DNA of 64,000 nt, from positions 35,955-99,954 of the forward strand of contig JADJQP010000010.1 in assembly GCA_016712665.1 (NCBI GenBank), read 5' to 3'. A program made the position numbers and the translations under genes. This document shows, in pieces, positions 8,536 to 18,111 of the stretch (position 1 is the stretch's first letter; each line of letters starts with the position of its first letter). Origin of the DNA: Bacteroidota bacterium (lineage in GTDB: Bacteria; Bacteroidota; Bacteroidia; Chitinophagales; Chitinophagaceae). The notes beneath the pieces are model-generated. The model saw only the letters and a list, made by a program, of their open reading frames with translations, searched no databases and was not told where the DNA came from.

Positions 8536-10728
8536 CTATCTTAAAAAGAGCATTTCTCTATACTTTGGCAATGTCCACAACGCATCATCCACAATTAGTT
8601 CCAGTTTATCGGCGTGATAGCGAATGATTTCAAAAAATGGTTTGACTTCATCGCAGTAGGCAACGGCCCGAGCATGCATATCCGTTATTTCATTTGCCTT
8701 TTTACGTGTTGCAATCATTTTTTCTACATTATCGCTGATACTGTTGATATGCTTTGAAATAACTTCCACAATTTCAAGTTGCGAACGATAGGCTTCAGGT
8801 GATAATCCAATTTCCTTTAATCCCTTGATATTTTCTATAAGGGTATTTTGATAATTAATAGAAGGAGGCAAAATAGAGTTGCTTGCCAAGTACCCCATCA
8901 ATCGGGCTTCAATCTGAACCTTTTTTACATATTCCTCTAACATAATTTCGTGCCGTGCTTCGGTTTCGATATGTGTGAATATGCCGTGATTTTTAAATAA
9001 ATCTTTGGTTATTTCTTTTCCAAAAACATCCAAAGCTCTTGGGGTATCTTTAAAATTGCTCAAACCTCTTTGTTCAGCTTCTTTTGCCCAAGCCTCACTA
9101 TAATTATCTCCTTCAAAACGAATGTTTTTACTTTCGGTAATATACTTTCTGATTACATGCAATATGGCTATTTCCTTTTTCTCGCCTTTTTCAATTAAGG
9201 TTTCTACTTCTTTTTTAAAATTGATTAAAGTATCGGCCATAATAGTATTCAAGATGGTCATTGGCCAGGCGCAGTTTGCTGACGACCCTACAGCACGGAA
9301 TTCAAATTTATTTCCCGTGAATGCAAATGGGCTGGTACGATTTCGATCGGTATTGTCCATTAGCAATTCCGGAATATTTTTATGAATATCCATTTTCAAA
9401 ATCACTTCATCTTGTTCAGAAAATTTACCGGTAACCCGTTCTTCCACTTCGTTCAATACGTCAGTAAGATACTTACCCACAAATATTGAGATGATTGCCG
9501 GTGGTGCTTCATTTGCGCCTAAGCGATGATCGTTATTTGAGGAGGCAATAGAAGCTCTCAACAAATCAGCATGATCATGTACAGCTTTTAATACATTCAC
9601 AAAAAGGTAAGAAACATTAGATTGGTGCGCGGCGTTTTACCAGGTGCCAATAAATTGATTCCGGTATCGGTTGCCAAGCTCCAGTTGTTGTGCTTTCCAC
9701 TTCCGTTCACACCAGCAAAAGGTTTTTCGTGCATCAGCACTTTCAACTTATGCCGTTTCGCCACTCTATTCATCACATCCATCAATAAGGAATTGTGGTC
9801 TACTGCAATATTCACTTCTTCAAAAATGGGTGCACATTCAAATTGGGATGGAGCTACCTCATTGTGACGGGTACGTAATGGAATTCCCAATTTATAGGCT
9901 TCTTGTTCAAAATCTTGCATATAGGCAAAAACTCGTTCAGGAATGGCTCCAAAATAATGGTCGTCTAATTGCTGACCTTTAGCCAGGGGTATGTCCGTAA
10001 AGTGTACGTCCAGTTGCTAAAATATCAGGCCTTGCATTGGCTAACGACTCTTCTATTACAAAATATTCTTGCTCCCAACCTAAGGTGGGGGCTACACGTG
10101 AAATATTCTTATCAAACAGATGGCAAACGTCGAGCGAGGCTTTGTTTACCAAATCCAAGGCTTTTAACAAAGGTGTTTTGGTGTCGAGAGACTCACCAGA
10201 GTAGGATATAAAAATCGTAGGGATGCAAACGGTTTTACCCATTGCTGTTTCTAAGATAAACGCCGGTGAGGTGGGATCCCAGGCGGTATATCCTCGTGCC
10301 TCAAATGTGGCTCGAATTCCACCATTCGGAAAACTGGATGCATCCGGTTCTTGCTGCGTCAAAGCATCCCCGTCAAAAATTTCCAATGGAGTACCATCAC
10401 CTTTTAAGGTAAAAAACGAATCATGCTTTTCGGCTGTGCCGCCGGTAAGTGGTTGAAACCAATGTGTAAAATGAGTAACTCCCTTCTCCATAGCCCAAGC
10501 CTTCATGCCATTGGCAATTTGTTCGGCCATTTTACGATCGATTTTGCTACCGGTTTTGATACTATTGGTCAAACTCTTGTACGCCTCATCACTTAAGTAC
10601 TCCCGCTGCGCTTTTGCGGTAAATACATTGCTCGCAAATAATTGGGTTACTTTTTTATTATCGTAACCTATGATTTCCTTTTCGCCATTTTGTAAATTTT
10701 TTATGGCATTGAACCGTAAATTGCTCAT
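8536..10728 (-). CDS. glnN: Glutamine synthetase type III, interrupted by two single-base frameshifts
   Basis: The family (about 730 residues) makes glutamine from glutamate, ammonia and ATP. The start chosen is the ATG at 10728 (MSNLRFNAIKN). Three consecutive frames together give the whole protein: 10728-about 9985 (GRTLYGHTP), about 9985-9600 (AKGQQLDDHYFGAIPERV, RHNEVAPSQFE, GVNGSGKHNNWS) and 9600-8536 (VNVLKAVHDHADLLR, NRTSPFAFTGNKFEFRAVGS). The first break is one extra base in CATACCCCTGGCT near 9985. The second is one missing T in a T5 run near 9605. The two cancel, giving 731 codons including the stop, exactly a full-length gene. Catalytic motifs are intact, so sequencing error is likelier than decay. 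It stands alone. Confidence 0.9.
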
Positions 10729-11037
10729 TTTTTTATGATTTTGCTGCAAATAAATGAATTATTTTTCACAACAACAACGTTTTTTGACGTTTTTGTCTAA
10801 AATAATTTATATTATTATTTTTAACATATGTTATTTGTTCGCTTCGCTTTTATGAATCCATAGGCAAATTATTAAAATGATTTTACAAAATGATCTCATT
10901 CCGTAAGGTATTACATTCTATCTGCATCAGTTGCGAGGTAAAAAATTCCCCCCAACGATTTCTTCCTATATTTTTCATCTTTGTATACATTTACTTAATT
11001 CTTGCCTTACCTTTAAACCCCTAATCTTTTTATCCAA

Positions 11038-12075
11038 ATGTCTGTGCAAATAGTTGGTGTTGACGCAATAGTTTCCAATGAAACCGATAGGTTAATAATT
11101 GATGTGCGCTCTCCCGCTGAATTTCAAAAAGCGCATATTCCCGGAGCTGTCAATTTGCCCCTATTTAGCAATGAGGAGCGTGCCATTGTGGGCACTGCCT
11201 ACAAGCAAGAATCGCCCGAAAAAGCCATGCTTCTTGGATTAGAGTTTGCAGGAAGAAAAATGCGATTTTATGTGGAGCAAGCCACATTGATTTCACCCGA
11301 ACGAAAAATTCTGGTACATTGTTGGCGTGGAGGCAAACGTAGTGAAAGCATGGCCTGGCTGCTATCCTTGGCCGGATTTGATGTACACGTTTTAAAAGGT
11401 GGTTATAAAAATTATCGACGGTATGTGCGTTCGTTTTTTTGCCTTCAAGAACCAAAATTTATTGTAATAGGAGGACAAACCGGTATTGGCAAAACCTATT
11501 TTTTGCATCAACTTGCCTTGATGGGCGAACAAATTATTGACCTCGAAGGTCTTGCAAATCATAAAGGTTCAGCATTTGGCTCCCTCGGCCAGGAACCACA
11601 ACCCAGCGTAGAACAATTCGAAAATTTACTGTTTGACGCCTATCGAAAACTCGATCAATCAAAACGAATTTTTATCGAAAATGAAAGCCATCTGATAGGA
11701 AGCTGTGTCATACCGAGAGAGGTATTTAACCAAATGAAGCAATATTACTATTTCCATATCACCATCCCTTTTTTGGACCGCGTCGACAGATTGGTACAAA
11801 ATTATGCTATTTACCCTAAAGCGGCTCTGGCCGAGCGTTTTATGAAAATTAAAAACAAACTCGGCGGCGATCAACTCAAAAAAGCACTAGCATTTCTTGA
11901 TCAAAATGACTTTGGCGCAGCTGCAGTCATTGCATTGAAATTCTACGACAAAACCTATCAGTATGGGTTTGAAAACAACAGTACTCCGCATAAGCTCATT
12001 TTAGATTTTGACTATGCTGATACCCAACTAATAGCAAAAGAAATTATTTTCACCTGTAACAAGCTTTCTATTTAA
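11038..12075 (+). CDS. mnmH: tRNA 2-selenouridine synthase
   Basis: 345 residues. An N-terminal rhodanese domain (about 1-130) carries IDVRSPAEF, HIPGAVNLPL and the catalytic loop HCWRGGKRSE (Cys95). A P-loop domain (IGGQTGIGKT near 143) follows. The enzyme (MnmH/SelU/YbbB) replaces sulfur by selenium at 2-thiouridine 34 of tRNA Lys, Glu and Gln through a geranylated intermediate, using selenophosphate. Its stop codon shares a base with the selD start (TAATG), so the two form a translationally coupled selenium operon. A weak -7 element (CATCTTTG, 10976-10983) precedes it. Confidence 0.95.
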   Translation: MSVQIVGVDAIVSNETDRLIIDVRSPAEFQKAHIPGAVNLPLFSNEERAIVGTAYKQESPEKAMLLGLEFAGRKMRFYVEQATLISPERKILVHCWRGGKRSESMAWLLSLAGFDVHVLKGGYKNYRRYVRSFFCLQEPKFIVIGGQTGIGKTYFLHQLALMGEQIIDLEGLANHKGSAFGSLGQEPQPSVEQFENLLFDAYRKLDQSKRIFIENESHLIGSCVIPREVFNQMKQYYYFHITIPFLDRVDRLVQNYAIYPKAALAERFMKIKNKLGGDQLKKALAFLDQNDFGAAAVIALKFYDKTYQYGFENNSTPHKLILDFDYADTQLIAKEIIFTCNKLSI

Positions 12076-13121
12076 TGAAAAACAACGACAACATTAAACT
12101 GACCCAATATTCACACGGCGCCGGATGTGGGTGCAAAATATCACCAAAAATATTAGATAGTATATTGCAATCCATGGAAACCAAAGTGCATTTCCCTCAA
12201 TTGCTGGTTGGCAACGAGGAAAGAGATGATGCCGCGGTATACGACCTTGGTGACGGTACTGCCATTATCAGCACAACCGATTTTTTTATGCCAATAGTGG
12301 ATGATGCCGCCACCTTTGGAAGTATTGCTTCGGCAAATGCCATCAGTGATATTTATGCTATGGGTGGCACGCCGCTCCTTGCGATCGCCATTTTGGGCTG
12401 GCCTATCCAAGTATTGGCTGCTGATGTGGCCAACGCAGTCATCGAAGGAAGCCGTAAAACTTGTCTATCAGCCGGCATTCCCTTAGCAGGCGGACACTCG
12501 ATCGATTCTCCTGAACCCATTTTTGGACTGGCGGTAACCGGTAGAGTTCCCATAAAACATTTGAAAAAAAACGGTGGCGCTAAAGTGGGTGCTTCCCTTT
12601 ATTTAACCAAGCCCCTCGGAATTGGCATTTTATCGACTGCTCAAAAACAAAATAAGCTCAAACCGGAACATGGCCAAATGGGGCCCGAGTGGATGCTGCA
12701 ATTAAATAGTATCGGTGCCGAATTTGGCAAATTGAGTTATGTAAGTGCCATGACCGATGTTACCGGATTTGGCTTGCTGGGGCATCTAAGTGAAATGTGT
12801 GAAGCCAGTGACGTATCTGCTGAAATAAAATTTGATACGATTCCTTGGATTGACAAAGAAATACTTGAAGATTCTTTGCAGCAAGGGTGTATACCGGGTG
12901 GCACCAATCGAAACTGGGATAGCTATGGTCATAAAATAGCCTTGCAATTTGAAGCCCAAAAAAATATCCTTGCAGATCCACAAACCAGCGGTGGACTCTT
13001 GGTAGCAGTAGAACCCTCACATAATGAAGAATTCATTGCATTCTGCAAACAGCATGATCTAGCATTAGAACCATTTGGAACGCTTGTTAGCAAAAAAGAA
13101 AAAGTGATCTACATTATCTAG
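12075..13121 (+). CDS. selD: Selenophosphate synthase (selenide, water dikinase)
   Basis: 348 residues, full length. It makes selenophosphate from selenide and ATP. The catalytic segment near the N terminus reads SHGAGCGCK, with Cys18 where some homologues carry selenocysteine and Lys21 in place. The AIRS/PurM-like body shows DDAAVY, ISTTDFFMPIVDD, ANAISDIYAMGG and GGHSIDSPEP. It is coupled to mnmH. No selA, selB or selenocysteine tRNA was seen nearby, so the local use of selenium is tRNA modification. Confidence 0.97.
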   Translation: MKNNDNIKLTQYSHGAGCGCKISPKILDSILQSMETKVHFPQLLVGNEERDDAAVYDLGDGTAIISTTDFFMPIVDDAATFGSIASANAISDIYAMGGTPLLAIAILGWPIQVLAADVANAVIEGSRKTCLSAGIPLAGGHSIDSPEPIFGLAVTGRVPIKHLKKNGGAKVGASLYLTKPLGIGILSTAQKQNKLKPEHGQMGPEWMLQLNSIGAEFGKLSYVSAMTDVTGFGLLGHLSEMCEASDVSAEIKFDTIPWIDKEILEDSLQQGCIPGGTNRNWDSYGHKIALQFEAQKNILADPQTSGGLLVAVEPSHNEEFIAFCKQHDLALEPFGTLVSKKEKVIYII

Positions 13122-13188
13122 AAAGAAAGCCGTGCCTGAATCCTTAGATAATATTTAACGCGGCAAAACAATTTTTTTTTGAAACTTT

Positions 13189-13806
13189 ATGCAGTTTCGT
13201 GGTATGAATTCAACTGCATTTGATTTTGAAACCCATTTCCTTCTTGAAGATGAAGTCGCATTGCTTCGTCCGCTCCAATTGAGTGACTTTGAAAACCTAC
13301 TGCCCTTTGCCTTGAAGGAACCCGAAATATGGAAATACTCGCTGGTGCCGGCAAGCGGTGCAGAAGCCATGCTGCGCTATATCGAAACAGCTATCGACGC
13401 TCGAAATAACAGCAAAGAATATCCATTTATTGTATTTGATAAGAGAACGCAACAATATGCAGGTAGTACTCGATTTTATGATATGCAACTCCCAAATAAA
13501 TCACTGCAACTGGGTTACACATGGTATGGAAAATCATTTCAAGGCACCGGACTCAACAAACATTGCAAATTTTTGATGCTTTCTTTTGCCTTCGAAAAAA
13601 TGACTATGGAACGTGTTGAATTTAGAGCGGATAATGAAAATGAACGAAGCAAAGCAGCCATGAAAAGCATCGGATGCACCGTGGAGGGCCTCATCCGAAG
13701 CAGCAGTTTTAGAATAGACGGAAGCCGACGCGATAGTATATTACTTAGCATTTTAAAAGAGGAGTGGATGCAAAGTGTACGAGAAAAACTAAGAAGTAAA
13801 TTGTAG
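13189..13806 (+). CDS. GNAT-family N-acetyltransferase (RimJ/RimL-like)
   Basis: 205 residues; an alternative ATG at 13204 would give a 200-residue protein. The RimJ/L-type acetyltransferase fold is visible: LRPLQLSDFENLLPFA, YPFIVFDKRTQQYAGSTRF, LGYTWYGKSFQGTGLNKHCKFLML (split here as LGYTWYG and GTGLNKH, the acetyl-CoA loop), and VEFRADNENERSKAAMKSIGC. The substrate (a protein N terminus or small amine) cannot be told. It lies 67 bp after selD on the same strand, but a functional link is not evident. Confidence 0.85.
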   Translation: MQFRGMNSTAFDFETHFLLEDEVALLRPLQLSDFENLLPFALKEPEIWKYSLVPASGAEAMLRYIETAIDARNNSKEYPFIVFDKRTQQYAGSTRFYDMQLPNKSLQLGYTWYGKSFQGTGLNKHCKFLMLSFAFEKMTMERVEFRADNENERSKAAMKSIGCTVEGLIRSSSFRIDGSRRDSILLSILKEEWMQSVREKLRSKL

Positions 13807-13834
13807 CGTATTTTCTGAGTATGTCCGCTGCCAA

Positions 13835-14575
13835 TTATAAGATTTTCCAATAAATCTTCACAACGCGTCTTCGTTCATCGTCGATTCGATATTTCTTTTT
13901 ACGATCAGGGAGCTCTTGTCCCTTTCCCTCATGCACTATTTGAATATAGACCTTATCAAAGGGATCAAACATCGGTTTTCGTTGCTCAATAATTTCATCA
14001 ATTATTTTCCCAATTTCTTTTGCCCGCAAATACGACAAATGCACATTGATATTTTCGCTAGTCATTGGAATTTTCTTCATATACGGAGCCAATGTTTGAC
14101 GTAGGGGCGAATTCTCTGCAATTGGCACAGCATCAGTGTATCCGTATATAAGAATTTGAACCACTAAGGATTTATAATTTTGTGGTTCGGCCCTCCTAAG
14201 GATAGAATCTACCAAGGGATAAAAGGTCTTTAAGGCGATTGGTTTAATATTTTCATCAATTTTAAATTGCCCTTTAGGAAATAGGGAAATGGATTTATAG
14301 GATTCAAAATAACGTAGATCAATACGCGATTCATTCAAGTCTTGCACCCAGGGATTCGCATGTACTTCCGATCCAAAACCAAACTGAATATTGTCAATTT
14401 TTTGAGGTGGTTTACCGGCCACATTACTTACCAATGAGTGCCTCTTAAAGTCCTTGGAGGTTGTGGTTTCATTTTTTGAAATAGATTTGGCAATCGGAAA
14501 ACGACTTTCGTGCGTTTCGTAATTTTTTTTACGATGAAATATGTTACAGGAAACACCCGTTATGACTAGTAACAA
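13835..14575 (-). CDS. OmpA-like lipoprotein with an unusual start
   Basis: About 246-252 residues. No ATG or GTG fits. The only usable codon in frame is TTG at 14575, but that leaves a very short signal. ATT at 14593, immediately after the TAG of the upstream gene in the same frame, would give MARFPFLLLVITGVSC, a textbook lipoprotein signal with Cys at 16. The C-terminal half resembles an OmpA/MotB domain: VVQILIYGYTDAVPI, LSYLRAKEIGKIIDE, a segment near DPFDKVYIQI, and a final DDERRRVVKIYW. Peptidoglycan binding is therefore likely. It forms an operon with the membrane protein 14594-15490. Confidence 0.7.
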   Translation of the reverse strand: MLLVITGVSCNIFHRKKNYETHESRFPIAKSISKNETTTSKDFKRHSLVSNVAGKPPQKIDNIQFGFGSEVHANPWVQDLNESRIDLRYFESYKSISLFPKGQFKIDENIKPIALKTFYPLVDSILRRAEPQNYKSLVVQILIYGYTDAVPIAENSPLRQTLAPYMKKIPMTSENINVHLSYLRAKEIGKIIDEIIEQRKPMFDPFDKVYIQIVHEGKGQELPDRKKKYRIDDERRRVVKIYWKIL

Positions 14576-14593
14576 AAAAGGAAAGCGTGCAAT

Positions 14594-15490
14594 CTACTCC
14601 TGTTCTGCAAAATAGACCTGTTCATGCTGTGTTGATTTCTTTGCTTTAGTTGCTTTATGAGGTGCTCCCTTTTTAGGCGCGAACCGATTCTTTGATCTTG
14701 GTTCAGCCGCACTTCCTTCTGAAGTAAGCCCCTCATTGTCATCGTTCGCGCGCATTTTGTTTTCTTTGGCAGGCGGCTTCGTAATTTCAGATACTTTCTG
14801 TTTCGGTAAACTTTCATTTAGAATTGCGGGGGGCGATACCGGGCTGTTTAGCGAGGAGGAAACGGTAGCTTCTGTGGCTTTGTTAGCGGTGGTATCATTC
14901 GGAAAAACGGTTGCGGAGGCGGTAGACATTGCATTCCCTTCGGCCTTGGTTGTATCTGTGTTGTATGTTCGATTAAAAATAACTATTAAAAATGCCAGAA
15001 GAAGAAACATACCCAATACTGAAAACGCGATAAAATACGAACTCTTCACGGGATGCTTTTTGAGGGTATTTGGTATGGTTGGCGGCGTGAGTTGGTAGGT
15101 ATCTGGAGAAATTTTACTTATTCCCATACTTCCCAGTTCTTCTACCAACTGATACGAATCTACATCCTCTTCCTTCTCCACATCTTCGACTTGGTGCTGC
15201 TCTAAAGGCTTTCGATAGGCCTTCTCCTCCTGATATTTCTTTTCCAAGAATTGAAATACAGCCTCTTTCAGCAAATCGATGAGTACTTGATTTTGTTGAT
15301 TGAGATTGTTTACGGTTGTGGGTGCGGGTTCTGGTTCAGAAAGGGGCAGTGCTACTTCCTTTACTTCCTCCTTAATTCCCAAAAAATCATTGATAAAGCC
15401 TTGCAGATCTTTATCCGCAATATCAGGTTCCAAAGTTTTTACAAATTCCTTCAGAACACTATTCTTCTCATAAACATCCTTTGCATCCAT
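14594..15490 (-). CDS. Membrane protein with one central transmembrane helix, function unknown
   Basis: About 298 residues from the ATG at 15490 (MDAKDVYEKNSVLKEFVKTL); a longer version to 15610 is possible, but its extra N terminus looks like intergenic DNA. It has an acidic cytoplasmic N-terminal part, one transmembrane helix (YFIAFSVLGMFLLLAFLIVIF, about residues 157-177) and a Ser/Thr/Ala/Lys-rich C-terminal tail (KATKAKKSTQ). I do not recognise the family. The single-pass layout and the adjacent OmpA-like lipoprotein suggest a cell-envelope pair linking inner membrane and outer layer. Confidence 0.65.
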   Translation of the reverse strand: MDAKDVYEKNSVLKEFVKTLEPDIADKDLQGFINDFLGIKEEVKEVALPLSEPEPAPTTVNNLNQQNQVLIDLLKEAVFQFLEKKYQEEKAYRKPLEQHQVEDVEKEEDVDSYQLVEELGSMGISKISPDTYQLTPPTIPNTLKKHPVKSSYFIAFSVLGMFLLLAFLIVIFNRTYNTDTTKAEGNAMSTASATVFPNDTTANKATEATVSSSLNSPVSPPAILNESLPKQKVSEITKPPAKENKMRANDDNEGLTSEGSAAEPRSKNRFAPKKGAPHKATKAKKSTQHEQVYFAEQE

Positions 15491-15750
15491 TATGGCGGTA
15501 CTTACAGATACAAATTTAGAGTAAGGGCTTCCAAAATAGTGTGAATAGACGTTTATATTTTCCCCACATGGATTGTGAATAAACAAGGTGCTACTTGTGG
15601 GTTCAGTCAACCTTCAGCGCTGAACCCAAAGCCCATGGCAAATCAAATCAGTGTGGGAAACAGAAAAAAGGGTGGACCGACCGAATTCATGCACATTTGG
15701 TGCATAAAAAAAATTCGTTTTCCCATAATTTAATACCATTTTTGTAGCTG
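15491..15750. promoter_or_regulatory. parA upstream region with DnaA boxes and an inverted repeat
   Basis: Divergent intergenic region. TTATTCACA (minus strand, 15574-15582) is a full DnaA box, and CTATTCACA (15540-15548) differs in one base. GGGTTCAG (15599-15606) is repeated inverted at 15620-15627 with a 13-nt spacer. Its position before parAB makes a replication-linked control region or part of an origin possible. Confidence 0.4.
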
Positions 15751-16566
15751 ATGGGAAAAATAATTTCAATAGCAAATCAAAAAGGTGGTGTGGGCAAGAC
15801 AACCACTGCTATTAACCTTGCTTGCAGTCTTGCAGTACTAGATTATAAAACGCTCTTGATTGATTGCGATCCGCAAGCCAACGCTACGACCGGGAATGGA
15901 TTTGACCTGAAACAAATACAATTTAGTGTCTATGATTGTCTAGTTAATGATACCAGTATTCGGCAAGTTATTCTGGAAACTGAAACTCCAAATCTCTATC
16001 TCCTTCCGTCCGACCTTGATTTGGTTGGTGCTGAAATCGAATTGATCAATCATCCAAACCGAGAGCGAAAATTAGCACAGATTTTGGATGAAATTAAAGA
16101 GGAGTACCAATTTATCATTATAGATTGTTCTCCTTCTTTGGGATTAATTACCGTAAATGCATTAACAGCAAGTGACAGCGTTATCATCCCAGTACAGTGT
16201 GAGTACTTTGCATTAGAAGGTCTGGGCAAATTGCTCAATACCATAAAAATTGTCCAAAACAAGTTGAATAACCAATTGGAAATCGAAGGCATTTTGATGA
16301 CTATGTATGATGGTCGTCTGCGCTTGTCCAATCAAGTGGTGGAGGAAGTAAAAAATCACTTTGAAGATAGTTTATTTCAAACCATTATCCATCGAAATAC
16401 CCGACTAGGGGAGGCGCCTAGTCTAGGCAAGCCGGTCTTGCTGTATGACGCTGACTCTACAGGTGCCATGAATTATTTGAATCTTGCAAAAGAAGTGTTG
16501 CAACGTAATGATTTAACGAAAATAAAAAATATTGACAAAACCATAGAAATGGAAGAGCATGAGTAA
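15751..16566 (+). CDS. parA: Chromosome-partitioning ATPase ParA (Soj)
   Basis: 271 residues. Deviant Walker A KGGVGKTTTAINLA at about 11-24, switch region LLIDCDPQANATTG, and IIIDCSPSLGLITVNAL. It is the ATPase that moves the ParB-parS complex during origin segregation. The short N terminus without a helix-turn-helix is the chromosomal Soj type. It overlaps parB by 8 bp. Confidence 0.97.
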   Translation: MGKIISIANQKGGVGKTTTAINLACSLAVLDYKTLLIDCDPQANATTGNGFDLKQIQFSVYDCLVNDTSIRQVILETETPNLYLLPSDLDLVGAEIELINHPNRERKLAQILDEIKEEYQFIIIDCSPSLGLITVNALTASDSVIIPVQCEYFALEGLGKLLNTIKIVQNKLNNQLEIEGILMTMYDGRLRLSNQVVEEVKNHFEDSLFQTIIHRNTRLGEAPSLGKPVLLYDADSTGAMNYLNLAKEVLQRNDLTKIKNIDKTIEMEEHE

Positions 16567-17470
16567 TAAGCCAAATACAAAAGCGCAAATTGGGAAAGGC
16601 ATCGGTGCCTTATTGGGAAATATAAAAGACGAAGTGAATGCATTCAGCAAAAACACTGCATCCGATGAGGTGCTTGTTGGCAGTATTACACGTATCCCCC
16701 TTTCATTGATTGAAAAAAATCCGCATCAACCTCGAAGAACTTTTGAAGAAGGTCCCCTTCAGGAATTGGCAGCATCCATTAAATTACACGATATTATACA
16801 GCCGATTACGGTGGTAAAACTTCCCAATAAAAAATATCAAATCATTTCTGGCGAACGTCGGTTCAAAGCTGCGCATATTGCCGGTCTGAATGATATTCCT
16901 GCGTACGTTCGAGTAGCAAATGATCAGGAAATACTGGAAATGGGACTGCTAGAAAATTTGCAACGCGAAGACTTAAATGCAATTGAAATTGGACTAGGAT
17001 ATAAACGATTGATGAGTGAATGCAACTTTACTCAGGAACAAGTGGCAGAACGGATGAATAAAGAAATAAGTACCGTCACCAATTATATTCGCCTACTTCG
17101 ACTTCCACCCTCCATTCAGGTGTCTGTAAGAAATAAGCAACTGAGCATGGGGCATGCCCGCGCTTTATTGGGTTTAGAGCATATCGAGCAACAATTATTT
17201 GCAGCTAAGGAAATTATTGAAAACGATCTTTCCGTGAGGCGCACAGAGGAAATGATTAAGAATATTTTGCAAAATAAAAGTGCAAAGCCAAATAACAAGA
17301 AAGAAACCACCACTCTCCCTCCTGCCTATAAAAAAATTGAAGATCAAATAGCCTCTCACCTATCTACTAAGGTCCTTCTGAATCGAAAAAAAAATGGAAA
17401 AGGCACCATCACATTAGAATTTTATAACGACAATGATTTGGAAAGAATTCTTGATAAGATGAGCATCTAA
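16559..17470 (+). CDS. parB: Chromosome-partitioning protein ParB (Spo0J)
   Basis: 303 residues. The start GKGIGALLG is typical. The ParB/Srx CTPase domain has PLSLIEKNPHQPR, ELAASIKLHDIIQPITV and ISGERRFKAAHIAG. A helix-turn-helix follows (FTQEQVAERMNKEISTVTNYIRLLRLP), then GHARALLGLE and a C-terminal dimerisation domain ending LERILDKM. It loads on parS as a CTP-dependent clamp. A parS-like palindrome lies at 21124-21137. Confidence 0.97.
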   Translation: MSNKPNTKAQIGKGIGALLGNIKDEVNAFSKNTASDEVLVGSITRIPLSLIEKNPHQPRRTFEEGPLQELAASIKLHDIIQPITVVKLPNKKYQIISGERRFKAAHIAGLNDIPAYVRVANDQEILEMGLLENLQREDLNAIEIGLGYKRLMSECNFTQEQVAERMNKEISTVTNYIRLLRLPPSIQVSVRNKQLSMGHARALLGLEHIEQQLFAAKEIIENDLSVRRTEEMIKNILQNKSAKPNNKKETTTLPPAYKKIEDQIASHLSTKVLLNRKKNGKGTITLEFYNDNDLERILDKMSI

Positions 17471-17504
17471 AATGAATTCATTGCTACCCTAATCCGGATT
17501 TTAC

Positions 17505-18107
17505 ATGCAAAAAAAAATAAGCAAATTTCTTGTTCCCTTTTTGCTTTTCATGATAGCAAACCTTACGTTATCTGCTCAAGAAGACGGCGATGAAATAGAT
17601 AATACCAAGCAAGAAATCAAAAGTAGTACAGCCCCCTTTCCTGATTCCATTTTTAGGTTTAATGTAAAAAAACCAATTGCAAAAAGAGCGGGAATGTTCT
17701 CTGCTATTTTGCCCGGCTTGGGTCAGGTGTATAACAAACAATATTGTAAATTGGGAGTGGTGGTAGCCGCATCAGGAGTCGTAACCGGCTTTATGATTTT
17801 TAATACCAAAAAGTACAACCTTTATCAACAAGCTTATTTGGGCCGAATAGACAATGACCCTACTACCACCGATACGTTTGTCAATTACCAAACATCCGAT
17901 ATTGATTTGTTACGCAAAACGTATCGAAAATATGTGGAATACACAGTTATTGCCGGCACGGTGTGTTACCTCATCAATATTTTGGACGCATTCACTTCGG
18001 CACATCTCAAATCCTTTGATATGAGCAAAAATATCAGCATGAGGGCTACCCCCTACTTTGACCCTGGAAATCAATTTGGCATCAAACTTTCCTTTGCAAA
18101 AAAATAA
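17505..18107 (+). CDS. DUF5683-family membrane protein
   Basis: 200 residues. A signal peptide (ISKFLVPFLLFMIANLTLSAQ) and an acidic linker precede the DUF5683 core: AKRAGMFSAILPGLGQVYNKQYCK, shown here by AILPGLGQVYN, then helices GVVVAASGVVTGFMIF and YTVIAGTVCYLINILDAF. It probably sits in the envelope; its function is unknown. The order parA-parB-DUF5683-dapB is a recurrent neighbourhood in Bacteroidota. Confidence 0.88.
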   Translation: MQKKISKFLVPFLLFMIANLTLSAQEDGDEIDNTKQEIKSSTAPFPDSIFRFNVKKPIAKRAGMFSAILPGLGQVYNKQYCKLGVVVAASGVVTGFMIFNTKKYNLYQQAYLGRIDNDPTTTDTFVNYQTSDIDLLRKTYRKYVEYTVIAGTVCYLINILDAFTSAHLKSFDMSKNISMRATPYFDPGNQFGIKLSFAKK

Positions 18108-18111
18108 ACCT

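Noticed and set aside
10095..10105. CACGTGAAA half-site in glnN (also near 58279)
   Set aside because: Only half of the parS palindrome matches; the other half is unrelated.
13155..13370. 71-codon minus-strand frame opposite the acetyltransferase
   Set aside because: The acetyltransferase motifs lie on the plus strand; the opposite frame has no recognisable features.
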